From positions 418,386 through 482,385 of the forward strand of contig NZ_VLLG01000004.1 in assembly GCF_007830125.1 (NCBI RefSeq): 64,000 bases of DNA, given 5' to 3'. Under the pieces are notes generated by a model that did not search any database, was not told the origin of the DNA, and saw only the letters and a list, made by a program, of their open reading frames with translations. The first letter of the stretch is position 1. Each line of letters begins with the position of its first letter. Source of the DNA: Chitinophaga japonensis. GTDB taxonomy: Bacteria; Bacteroidota; Bacteroidia; Chitinophagales; Chitinophagaceae. The translations under genes and the position numbers were made by a program. Below, piece after piece: positions 34,707 through 41,491 of the stretch.

Positions 34707-35330
34707 ATGAAGAAGCAATTCTCAGGGGCAGCCGTATTACTAGTAATGGCGCTGTGCTGCTCCTTACAATTGAAGGCGTCTAACGATACCGTTTATTATA
34801 AAAACGGCGCCATCCGTTTTATTATCAACAAAGCTGACAATGGTGTGAACACCTTTGTACAGTTGAACGGTGAAGGCGGTGAAAACCTGCTGAAGCCCGG
34901 CCGCTGGTCCTACACCTATTTTGATGCCCGGCAGATCCAGCACGGTTACACCATCCAGGACAACATTGTTGCCGATGCTTACTGGATCCGCCAGCGTAAC
35001 AGCAAACCGGACACTGTTTTCACAACCGTTACCTACACCCCGGAGCAAAGGCAGGAGCTGTCCGACGCTACCGCCTCCCTGTACTCCAACCTGAAATATC
35101 CTTTCAAGGCGAAGGAGAACGGCGTAACCGGTACGGTGTATGTTTCCTTTGTGGTAGACAAAAAAGGTAAAGTAAGCGAAGTAAAACCGCTGACCGACCT
35201 GGGCTACGGACTGGAGCAGGCTGCCGTGGAAGCTGCCGAACAACTGGCCTTTTCACCGGTGAATTACAATGGCCGCATCGTGACCATGTACTTTGAGCTG
35301 CCGGTAACGTTCCGTTTACAGCAACAGTAA
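34707..35330 (+). CDS. Secreted protein with TonB C-terminal-like domain (paralogue 1)
   Basis: 207 residues from the ATG at 34707; signal peptide AVLLVMALCCSLQLKAS. An N-terminal domain (about 25-125, NDTVYYKNGAIRFIINK, GRWSYTYFDARQ) is followed by a TonB-C fold (GVTGTVYVSFVVDKKGKVSEVKPL, AAVEAAEQLAFSPVNYNGR, TFRLQQQ). It lacks the membrane anchor and proline linker of a working TonB, so a role as energy transducer is doubtful; it looks periplasmic. Confidence 0.75.
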   Translation: MKKQFSGAAVLLVMALCCSLQLKASNDTVYYKNGAIRFIINKADNGVNTFVQLNGEGGENLLKPGRWSYTYFDARQIQHGYTIQDNIVADAYWIRQRNSKPDTVFTTVTYTPEQRQELSDATASLYSNLKYPFKAKENGVTGTVYVSFVVDKKGKVSEVKPLTDLGYGLEQAAVEAAEQLAFSPVNYNGRIVTMYFELPVTFRLQQQ

Positions 35331-35370
35331 GCATTTCCGGTCAACGGACCCTGTTTATCTTCCTATACCT

Positions 35371-35982
35371 ATGATCCAGCGGCTTCGCGGAATAAGGATG
35401 CTATTGCCCTGGGCATGCTGTCTTTGTTTTGCTGTAAAAGTAAAGGCGAATGACACGGTGTTCCACAGGAACGGTATGATCCATTATATTGTCCGCCAGG
35501 ATACCCTGCTGCAACTGGACGACGAGCACGGCGCCAGCTTGCTGCGTACCGGCTACTGGCAGTATACCTACGTCAGCAAGAGCGGAACAACCTGCGGGTT
35601 TTCTCTCCGGGACAATATCATTACGGAAGCATACCGCCTGCAGGAACGGGATGGCGGCCATGCGGATACCATCTTTACCCGGCTGTTATTACCTGCCGAC
35701 CAGCAACAGCACCTGAGAGACACTACCCGGCGGCTGTACCGGCAGTTGAAATATCCTGCCCGGGCTTTGAAGGCGGGCATCGAAGGCACCGTGTACGTGT
35801 CTTTTGTTATTGATACTACCGGCAGCATTACCGGCCTGAAAGCGGCCTCGCGCACGGGAGCCGACCTGGAAGCAGCGGCGCTGGCAGCCTGCCGGCAGCT
35901 TACATTCCAGCCGGTATACTATAAGGGGCGATATATTAATATGGCATTCAAGTTGCCGCTGACGTTCCGCCTGCAACGGTAA
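35371..35982 (+). CDS. Secreted protein with TonB C-terminal-like domain (paralogue 2)
   Basis: 203 residues with the same architecture as its upstream neighbour: leader ending VKVKAN, NDTVFHRNGMIHYIVRQD, GYWQYTYVSK, then GIEGTVYVSFVIDTTGSITGLK and LTFQPVYYKGRYINMAFKLPLTFRLQ. A tandem duplication with clear divergence. The start may be the ATG at 35371 or the one at 35398. Function unknown. Confidence 0.72.
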   Translation: MIQRLRGIRMLLPWACCLCFAVKVKANDTVFHRNGMIHYIVRQDTLLQLDDEHGASLLRTGYWQYTYVSKSGTTCGFSLRDNIITEAYRLQERDGGHADTIFTRLLLPADQQQHLRDTTRRLYRQLKYPARALKAGIEGTVYVSFVIDTTGSITGLKAASRTGADLEAAALAACRQLTFQPVYYKGRYINMAFKLPLTFRLQR

Positions 35983-35996
35983 GTAGTATCCAGGTT

Positions 35997-37370
35997 TCAG
36001 GCATTTAGTGACAATAAACGGGTGGTTTTACCGGCAGCATATTGCCGGAGCAGGTTCAATATGTATTCATTTTCGGGGTAAGGCGTCAGCCAGTCCTTTA
36101 ACTGGTGACTACCGGTAACGGCGATATCCCTGGGTACGTATCCCATGCCGTAGAACCGCCCTTTTTCCATTAATATGCAGCTTTGCTCGTCTGCATCCCT
36201 CCCACTGTCCAGGATCACGAAGGAGGGCTGCTGCTCCTGCAGCCAGGCGATAGCCTCCTGTACCCGGCCGTTATACAGGCGGGGCGTTTCTTTTTTCTCA
36301 CAGGCGCCGTGGCAGGTATGTTCCTGCAAGGGAGAGCAGGCGCCGTTCCCTTTTTGCAAGAAGCACAGGCGGGGGCACAGCTCAAACCTGCGGATCAGGT
36401 TGCGTAGCAACTGGTGCCCTTCCACCAGCAGCTTGAAGGCGTATAAAGGCGTGGTGTATTTACGTTTCTTTTCAATAGCCAGGCGCAGGTACCCCTCCTG
36501 GTCCTCAAAGCAATAGAAACCATAGCTGAACTCAACATGCTTCTGCGCATAATTGTACACAGGCCATAGCCGTTTGATCTCCACGGATTCCAGGATACAG
36601 GCCATCAATTCCGTACCGGTTATTTCATAGGTAATGCTGTAGATATTGCGGAGGAACTCCTGCCGTTGCGGGCCGGGGTTGTTGCCGGTAAAATGGCTGT
36701 TGACCCGCTTGCGCAGGTTGCGCGCCTTGCCTACATAGATCACTTTTCCTTTCCGGTCATGAAAATAATAGACGCCCGGTGCGCCGGGGAGCAGCTTTAC
36801 CTGTTCCGGCGGCAGGTTGGGCGGGAGGAACTGCTCCTTGGAGCCGACACTAAGCGCCGTGGCGATGGCGTTTTCCGTATCCCGCTGCAGCAGCAGGGCA
36901 AAGAGGCGCACGGTGGCGGCGGCATCCCCTGCTGCGCGGTGGCGCTGGTGCACGGGTATCTGCAGGGAGCGGCAAAGGTTGCCCAGGCTGTAGGAAGGCA
37001 GGCCCGGTACTATTTTGCGCCCCAGCCTTACGGTGCACAGCTTGCGGCATTTCAGCTCATAACCGCATACGTTTAGCTGGTATTGCAGGAAGGAATAGTC
37101 GAAGTTCACGTTATGGGCCACGAAGATCTTATCATGCAGGAGATGGTACACCTGCGGGGCCACCGTTTCAAAAGACGGGGCCTCTGCCACCATCTCGTCC
37201 GTGATGCCGGTAAGCGACTGGATGTACAGCGGGATGGGCCGGCCGGGGTTGACCAGGGTATGGTACTCCTCTACTACTTCCGCCCCGTTAAACACAAAGA
37301 CGGCTATTTCGGTGATGGCGTTGGCGCTGGCATGGCCGCCGGTGGTCTCTATATCAACAATGGCATACAT
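35997..37370 (-). CDS. DnaQ-type exonuclease fused to GIY-YIG (UvrC/Cho-like) nuclease
   Basis: 457 residues. Residues 1-165 form a DEDD 3'-5' exonuclease (YAIVDIETTGG, VAHNVNFDYSFL, HRAAGDAAATVRLF). Residues about 195-290 are a GIY-YIG endonuclease (PGVYYFHDRKGKVIYVGKA, then RVNSHF and the TYEITGTELMACILE signature). A C-terminal region has Cys-rich segments (LCPRLCFLQKGNGACSPLQ). The fusion resembles Cho-type repair nucleases found in Bacteroidota and Actinobacteria; a role in nucleotide excision repair is inferred. Confidence 0.88.
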   Translation of the reverse strand: MYAIVDIETTGGHASANAITEIAVFVFNGAEVVEEYHTLVNPGRPIPLYIQSLTGITDEMVAEAPSFETVAPQVYHLLHDKIFVAHNVNFDYSFLQYQLNVCGYELKCRKLCTVRLGRKIVPGLPSYSLGNLCRSLQIPVHQRHRAAGDAAATVRLFALLLQRDTENAIATALSVGSKEQFLPPNLPPEQVKLLPGAPGVYYFHDRKGKVIYVGKARNLRKRVNSHFTGNNPGPQRQEFLRNIYSITYEITGTELMACILESVEIKRLWPVYNYAQKHVEFSYGFYCFEDQEGYLRLAIEKKRKYTTPLYAFKLLVEGHQLLRNLIRRFELCPRLCFLQKGNGACSPLQEHTCHGACEKKETPRLYNGRVQEAIAWLQEQQPSFVILDSGRDADEQSCILMEKGRFYGMGYVPRDIAVTGSHQLKDWLTPYPENEYILNLLRQYAAGKTTRLLSLNA

Positions 37371-37398
37371 GTTGGGTGAAGTTACGAAAAACTAAACC

Positions 37399-37932
37399 AT
37401 GGCAACATCCAAATGGGTCATAGACCCGGCCCACAGCACTATCGGCTTTAAAATCAAGCACCTGATGATCACCAATGTATCCGGCCATTTCAGCAAATTT
37501 AATATGGAAGTGGAAACGGAGGACGAAGATTTTACTACTGCCAAAGGCGCTTTTACGGCGGATACCGCCAGCGTGTTTACCGGCAACGAGGAAAGGGACC
37601 GGCACCTGCGCTCCCCCGATTTTTTTGACGACCACCAGTTCCCGCAGATCCGGTTTGTGCCGCAGCGGTACGAGGCGGTGGATAATGACGGGTCTTACAA
37701 CGTGTTCGGCGACCTGACGATCCGGGATGTGACCAAACCGGTGGAGCTGTTCGTGGAATTCGGCGGGGTGGTCAAAGATCCCTGGGGCAGCACCCGTGCA
37801 GGGTTTACCGTTAACGGCGCCATTAACCGCAAGGATTTCGGGCTTCACTGGAGCGCGCTCACCGAAAGCGGCGGCCTGGTGGTGAGCGACGAGGTGAAGC
37901 TGAGCTGCGAGATTGAACTGGTGAAACAGTGA
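37399..37932 (+). CDS. YceI-family protein
   Basis: 177 residues, standard length. The lipocalin-like fold signatures are clear: KWVIDPAHSTIGFKIKHLM, VSGHFSKFNMEVE, RDRHLRSPDFFDDHQFPQIRF, DLTIRDVTKPVELFVEFGG and GFTVNGAINRKDFGL. It has no signal peptide, unlike E. coli YceI, so it is probably cytoplasmic. Members bind long isoprenoid-type lipids. Divergent from the nuclease by 28 bases. Confidence 0.93.
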   Translation: MATSKWVIDPAHSTIGFKIKHLMITNVSGHFSKFNMEVETEDEDFTTAKGAFTADTASVFTGNEERDRHLRSPDFFDDHQFPQIRFVPQRYEAVDNDGSYNVFGDLTIRDVTKPVELFVEFGGVVKDPWGSTRAGFTVNGAINRKDFGLHWSALTESGGLVVSDEVKLSCEIELVKQ

Positions 37933-37974
37933 ATGAATGTGCGGATGTGCTGCTATGCGCATCCGCACATTCGT
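37933..37974. repeat. Inverted repeat, AATGTGCGGATG family (copy 2)
   Basis: AATGTGCGGATGTGC faces GCGCATCCGCACATT with about six bases between; the left arm starts at the YceI stop. Lies between two convergent genes and could terminate both. Confidence 0.75.
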
Positions 37975-37975
37975 T

Positions 37976-38575
37976 TTATTTACCTACTGCCCCCGGCCGG
38001 TCGCTGTTGTTCATCATTTTCCGCTGCGCTTCCTGTATGGCCTTTGCGGAGTCCAGGTGCATCCGCAGGGTGGGCAAAGTCCTGGAGGCGAACGCCTTCA
38101 GATCCGGGTCTGAGAGGTTACTGGCGGCTTTCTCGAACTCGTTCACGTCTTTCTCATGGTCCTTCACCATCATATCGATATATGCTTCATCGAACTCCCT
38201 GCCTGTTTTCCTGCTGAGCTCTTCGATGTGCTCTCTCTTGTCTGCACCCACACTGTCAGGCAGGGCAATATTCTTGGACACGGCCAGGTTCTTCAGCTCA
38301 TCGTTAGCGGAGGAGTGATCCCGGACCATCATGTTACCGAAATCCTTTACCCGCTGGGACCGGGCTTTTTCCTGGGCCATGCCGCCCAGTTGTACTTCCA
38401 TCATACCGCCGTTAGCCGCGTCTACGGCAAACTCTGCGGCAGCGTCATCTACGGAGGCCAGGGAATCATTGAGGGCCTGCACGCTATCCACGTTATCGTT
38501 GCGGCCGGCGCCGCCACAGGATTGTAATACCCAAACCAGCGATGCTGCCAGATATAATCTGCTAAATAGTTTCAT
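37976..38575 (-). CDS. DUF4142 lipoprotein
   Basis: 199 residues from MKLFSRLYLA (38575; an ATG three codons earlier is possible). Lipoprotein signal (ASLVWVLQSC). The helical domain AAEFAVDAANGGMMEVQLGGMA, VKDFGNMMVRDHSSANDEL and YIDMMVKDHEKDVNEFEKAA is the ferritin-like DUF4142 pattern, with conserved Asp-His pairs. Function unknown; linked by others to stress in Bacteroidota and Proteobacteria, but not shown here. Confidence 0.88.
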   Translation of the reverse strand: MKLFSRLYLAASLVWVLQSCGGAGRNDNVDSVQALNDSLASVDDAAAEFAVDAANGGMMEVQLGGMAQEKARSQRVKDFGNMMVRDHSSANDELKNLAVSKNIALPDSVGADKREHIEELSRKTGREFDEAYIDMMVKDHEKDVNEFEKAASNLSDPDLKAFASRTLPTLRMHLDSAKAIQEAQRKMMNNSDRPGAVGK

Positions 38576-38691
38576 AACCGTCATTTGTTTTGGTTCAAGT
38601 AAAAAGGTTTACCGTAACCATGGAACAAAAAAGGTACCGGGAGGATAAATACCCTTTATTTGTATTTTAGCTATGGAATAAATTCCCCTGT

Positions 38692-39537
38692 ATGAAACAC
38701 CCTTTATGGCTATTTTGCATCATAATGACCACCTTCACAGCACAGGCGCAGCGCCCGGCTATCCTTCACATATGGCCGGGCACGGTACCCGGCGAAGCAA
38801 AGCCCAGGCATGCCGCTATCCCTACCTCCGACACCAGCCGGGGAGTGATGCGGCTCACCGATGTAACAGATCCCATCCTGACGGTGTATCCACCGAAGAA
38901 CCGGGCGGTTGACAAACATACCGGCATCGTGGTATGCCCGGGAGGTGGCTACCAGATACTAGCTATCAACCTGGAAGGCGAAGAAGTGGCCAAATGGCTC
39001 AGCAGTCTTGGCTATACAGCTTTTGTACTGCAGTACCGGGTACCTAAAAAGGAAGCCGGCGCCCTGCAAGACGTACAGCGGGCCATCCGCCTGGTGCGCA
39101 GCCGGGCCAGGCAATGGGGCCTGGATGCGGATAAAACCGGCGTAATGGGCTTTTCCGCCGGCGGCAGCCTCAGCGCCAGGGCCAGCACCCTCTACGATAA
39201 AAGCACGTATCCACCGGTAGATGAAGCCGACCAGCTCTCCTGCAGGCCGGCTTTTGCGGCGCTGATCTACCCGGCCTACCTGGACAACGGGCCCAACCGC
39301 AGCCTGACACCGGAGCTGAACGTGAACGGGCAAACGCCGCCCATGTTCCTGTTTGCCACCGCCGATGATCCTTATGGCAACAGCGCCCTTGTAATGGCGG
39401 GCGCCCTGCGGGACGCCAAGGTGCCGGTAGAGCTGCACTTTTACGCCAGTGGCGGGCACGGCTACGGCCTGCGCCCCGGCAATGCTGCCGCGGAAGCCTG
39501 GCCTGGTTTGCTGGCTAAATGGTTAAAACAACGTTGA
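38692..39537 (+). CDS. Secreted alpha/beta hydrolase, acetyl-xylan-esterase-like
   Basis: 281 residues with signal peptide (LWLFCIIMTTFTAQAQ). Oxyanion motif CPGGGYQ (82-88), nucleophile Ser155 in GFSAGGSL, a probable catalytic Asp in ATADDPYG and His in ASGGHGYGL. The pattern is that of the BD-FAE/axe-type esterases that remove acetyl groups from plant polysaccharides; the precise substrate is inferred. Follows a small divergent gap. Confidence 0.85.
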   Translation: MKHPLWLFCIIMTTFTAQAQRPAILHIWPGTVPGEAKPRHAAIPTSDTSRGVMRLTDVTDPILTVYPPKNRAVDKHTGIVVCPGGGYQILAINLEGEEVAKWLSSLGYTAFVLQYRVPKKEAGALQDVQRAIRLVRSRARQWGLDADKTGVMGFSAGGSLSARASTLYDKSTYPPVDEADQLSCRPAFAALIYPAYLDNGPNRSLTPELNVNGQTPPMFLFATADDPYGNSALVMAGALRDAKVPVELHFYASGGHGYGLRPGNAAAEAWPGLLAKWLKQR

Positions 39538-39650
39538 AAATTCCAAAATCCAAATTCCAAACGGGTGGCCATCCCCCAACTCTCAAAGACAGCTTTTTAT
39601 TATTGAAAGCCTGCCTCCATTTTGGGATTTGGAATTTGGAATTTCTTAAA
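39538..39650. repeat. Long inverted repeat, GGAATTTGGGATTT family (copy 3)
   Basis: Left arm 39538-39561 (AAATTCCAAAATCCAAATTCC) begins at the esterase stop; right arm about 39619-39648 (TTTTGGGATTTGGAATTTGG). Core of about 55 bases. Confidence 0.78.
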
Positions 39651-39660
39651 ACATACCAAC

Positions 39661-40263
39661 ATGGAAATACTACCAATAGGAAGGACCTCTTTCGGCGACG
39701 CCGCCAATACCGGCAATACCCTGAGCCGGGAGGAAGCGTATGCGCTGCTGCAGGAATGGGTGAAGAACGAGCGGCTGCAGCTCCACATGCGGCAGGTAGG
39801 GCACCTGATGCGTCATTGGGCGGCCGAAACGGAAGGACTGGAGGAAGCAGACCAGTGGCGCTGGGAAATGGCCGGCCTGCTGCACGACGCGGACTGGGAC
39901 CTGTGGCCAGAGCAACATTGCCACAAGATCATCGGGGAGCTGGAAAAACGGCAGGTATGCCCGGAAGTGATCCGGGCCATCGCCTCCCACGGGCCGCGCT
40001 ACTTTGGCGTGGAGCCGGCTACCAGCATGGACAAGATGCTGTATGCATTTGATGAATTGTCCGGCCTGGTACATGCCTACTCGCTGATGCGCCCGGACGG
40101 CTATACCGGTATGGATGTGAAAGGCGTGAAGAAAAGACTGAAGGAAAAATCATTTGCCGCCAATGTATCCCGGGAGGATATACTGGACGCCTGCCAGCGG
40201 GCGGCTATCCAGCAGGATGAGCTGATCGCGTTCATCATTAAGCACCAGCCGCAGGTCAATTAA
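39661..40263 (+). CDS. HD-domain protein
   Basis: 200 residues from the ATG at 39661; the upstream start at 39622 lies in a repeat arm. HD motif MAGLLHDADWDL with an upstream His (LHMRQVGHLMRHWA) and downstream IASHGPRYFG, consistent with a metal-dependent phosphohydrolase of the HDIG-like group. Substrate unknown. Convergent with the phytase gene across an inverted repeat. Confidence 0.8.
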   Translation: MEILPIGRTSFGDAANTGNTLSREEAYALLQEWVKNERLQLHMRQVGHLMRHWAAETEGLEEADQWRWEMAGLLHDADWDLWPEQHCHKIIGELEKRQVCPEVIRAIASHGPRYFGVEPATSMDKMLYAFDELSGLVHAYSLMRPDGYTGMDVKGVKKRLKEKSFAANVSREDILDACQRAAIQQDELIAFIIKHQPQVN

Positions 40264-40347
40264 TAATTAATACCCGTAACATGGCTGCTTCACGAAACGC
40301 CTGCGTTACGGGTATTATTAATTATTAATTGTTAATTATTAATTCTT
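40261..40347. repeat. Long inverted repeat, AATTATTAATT family (copy 4)
   Basis: Arms 40261-40272 and 40313-40345, with inner pairing ATACCCGTAAC to GTTACGGGTAT. The core GGCTGCTTCACGAAACGCC matches the form of copies 2 and 3. It contributes the stop codons of both convergent genes: HD gene (QVN) and phytase (IINN). Confidence 0.82.
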
Positions 40348-41380
40348 CCAGTTGCCGCCAGTCATAATAATGAAATGTCTGGTCGGTGGACATGGCTACG
40401 AACAGGCCTTTGGGAAAGCGGGCGCCCAGCGGCACGCTGGTGACTTCCGACCCGTCGCTGTTCATGGCCGATACCGGGATCTTTTTCAGCAGCGTATGGC
40501 GGTGCGGGTTAGCGCTATCGCCTTCCCGGCGGTACACATTGAAGCTGTTGGCCTCCTGGTCTGATACCAGGATATAGCCGGTGCTGTCGCCGGTCTTGTA
40601 GATGCTGATGCCTTCATTGTCCAGCATGAACTCTCCCTGGCCGAAGAGGGCCAATTGCTCCTCTCCCCTGCCCGGCTCCGCGTAGTACTGGCGGATACCT
40701 ACCCGCTCATCGGAGTAATACACATAGCCCAGCTCATTGTCCACGGCAATGCTCTCTATCTCCTTTTTGCCGCTGTACTGCCCGAATTTACGTACCAGCG
40801 TAGCCGTTACCACGCCCTGGCCGTTGTCATGCAGGCGGTATTGCCACAGGTACTGGCTGTGAGGGCCGGTTTTACGGCTCACGATGGCAAATATGGCCGT
40901 ATCCGAAGGGCGGGTGTAGAGGCTAACGCCCATGGGGGCACGTTCCTGCTCCCCTTCAAACACCGGGATGCCCCCGCCGTCCACCAGCTCCATGCCGGGA
41001 AGGCGGTACACGCGCAGGCTGTTGGTCTCGCGCTCCGTCAGCACCGCGATATCTGCGCGGGCGCCGGACAGCGGCAGGCCGTAGGCCACATCCACATTGT
41101 TGGGCCTTTTGAGGCCGGTGATCCATTTCACTGTTTTTCCGTCCAGGTCAAAAACATAGAGCCCGCCGTCCGTGTCCTTGTCCGTACCGATGATGAGGCT
41201 TTGCGCCGGGTCTGCCCGGTTGATCCAGATGGCCGGATCATCGGAGTCATGCCGGAGGGGATCAGTCACTACCACGGGTTTCAGCGCGTTCTCCGCTACG
41301 GGCGTGTGGCCGTTGGTGCAGGCGCAGAGCACTGCCACAAAGCACAGCGCGCCGGTATATATCTTGTGTTTCACTAGCAT
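40325..41380 (-). CDS. Beta-propeller phytase, lipoprotein
   Basis: 351 residues with lipoprotein signal (GALCFVAVLCAC). Hallmarks of beta-propeller phytases: DSDDPAIWINRADPAQSLIIGTDKD near the N-terminus, VFDLDGK, RPNNVDVAYG, IESIAVDNELGYVYYSDE and LDNEGISIY, which carry acidic calcium-binding residues. Releases phosphate from inositol phosphates outside the cytoplasm. Lies 112 bases downstream of a TonB-dependent receptor on the same strand, a pairing seen elsewhere for this enzyme class. Confidence 0.92.
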   Translation of the reverse strand: MLVKHKIYTGALCFVAVLCACTNGHTPVAENALKPVVVTDPLRHDSDDPAIWINRADPAQSLIIGTDKDTDGGLYVFDLDGKTVKWITGLKRPNNVDVAYGLPLSGARADIAVLTERETNSLRVYRLPGMELVDGGGIPVFEGEQERAPMGVSLYTRPSDTAIFAIVSRKTGPHSQYLWQYRLHDNGQGVVTATLVRKFGQYSGKKEIESIAVDNELGYVYYSDERVGIRQYYAEPGRGEEQLALFGQGEFMLDNEGISIYKTGDSTGYILVSDQEANSFNVYRREGDSANPHRHTLLKKIPVSAMNSDGSEVTSVPLGARFPKGLFVAMSTDQTFHYYDWRQLEELIINN

Positions 41381-41394
41381 GTATGTTTTATTTT

Positions 41395-41488
41395 TAGGGG
41401 AGAAGGGAAAAAGGGAAAAGGAGAAAGCTGCGAAATAGGGAACATACCCGTTCTCCTTCTCCCTGTTCCCTTTTTCCTTTTCCCTTGA
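41395..41488. repeat. Long inverted repeat, AGGGAAAAAGG family (copy 2)
   Basis: Purine arm 41395-41430, pyrimidine arm 41452-41487, core containing GGGAACATACCCG. It sits between the receptor stop and the phytase start on the minus strand. Confidence 0.82.
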
Positions 41489-41491
41489 AAA

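Noticed and set aside
13350..41488. Intergenic repeats as a CRISPR array
   Set aside because: Repeats are dispersed, inverted and low-complexity; no regular spacers and no cas genes are seen.
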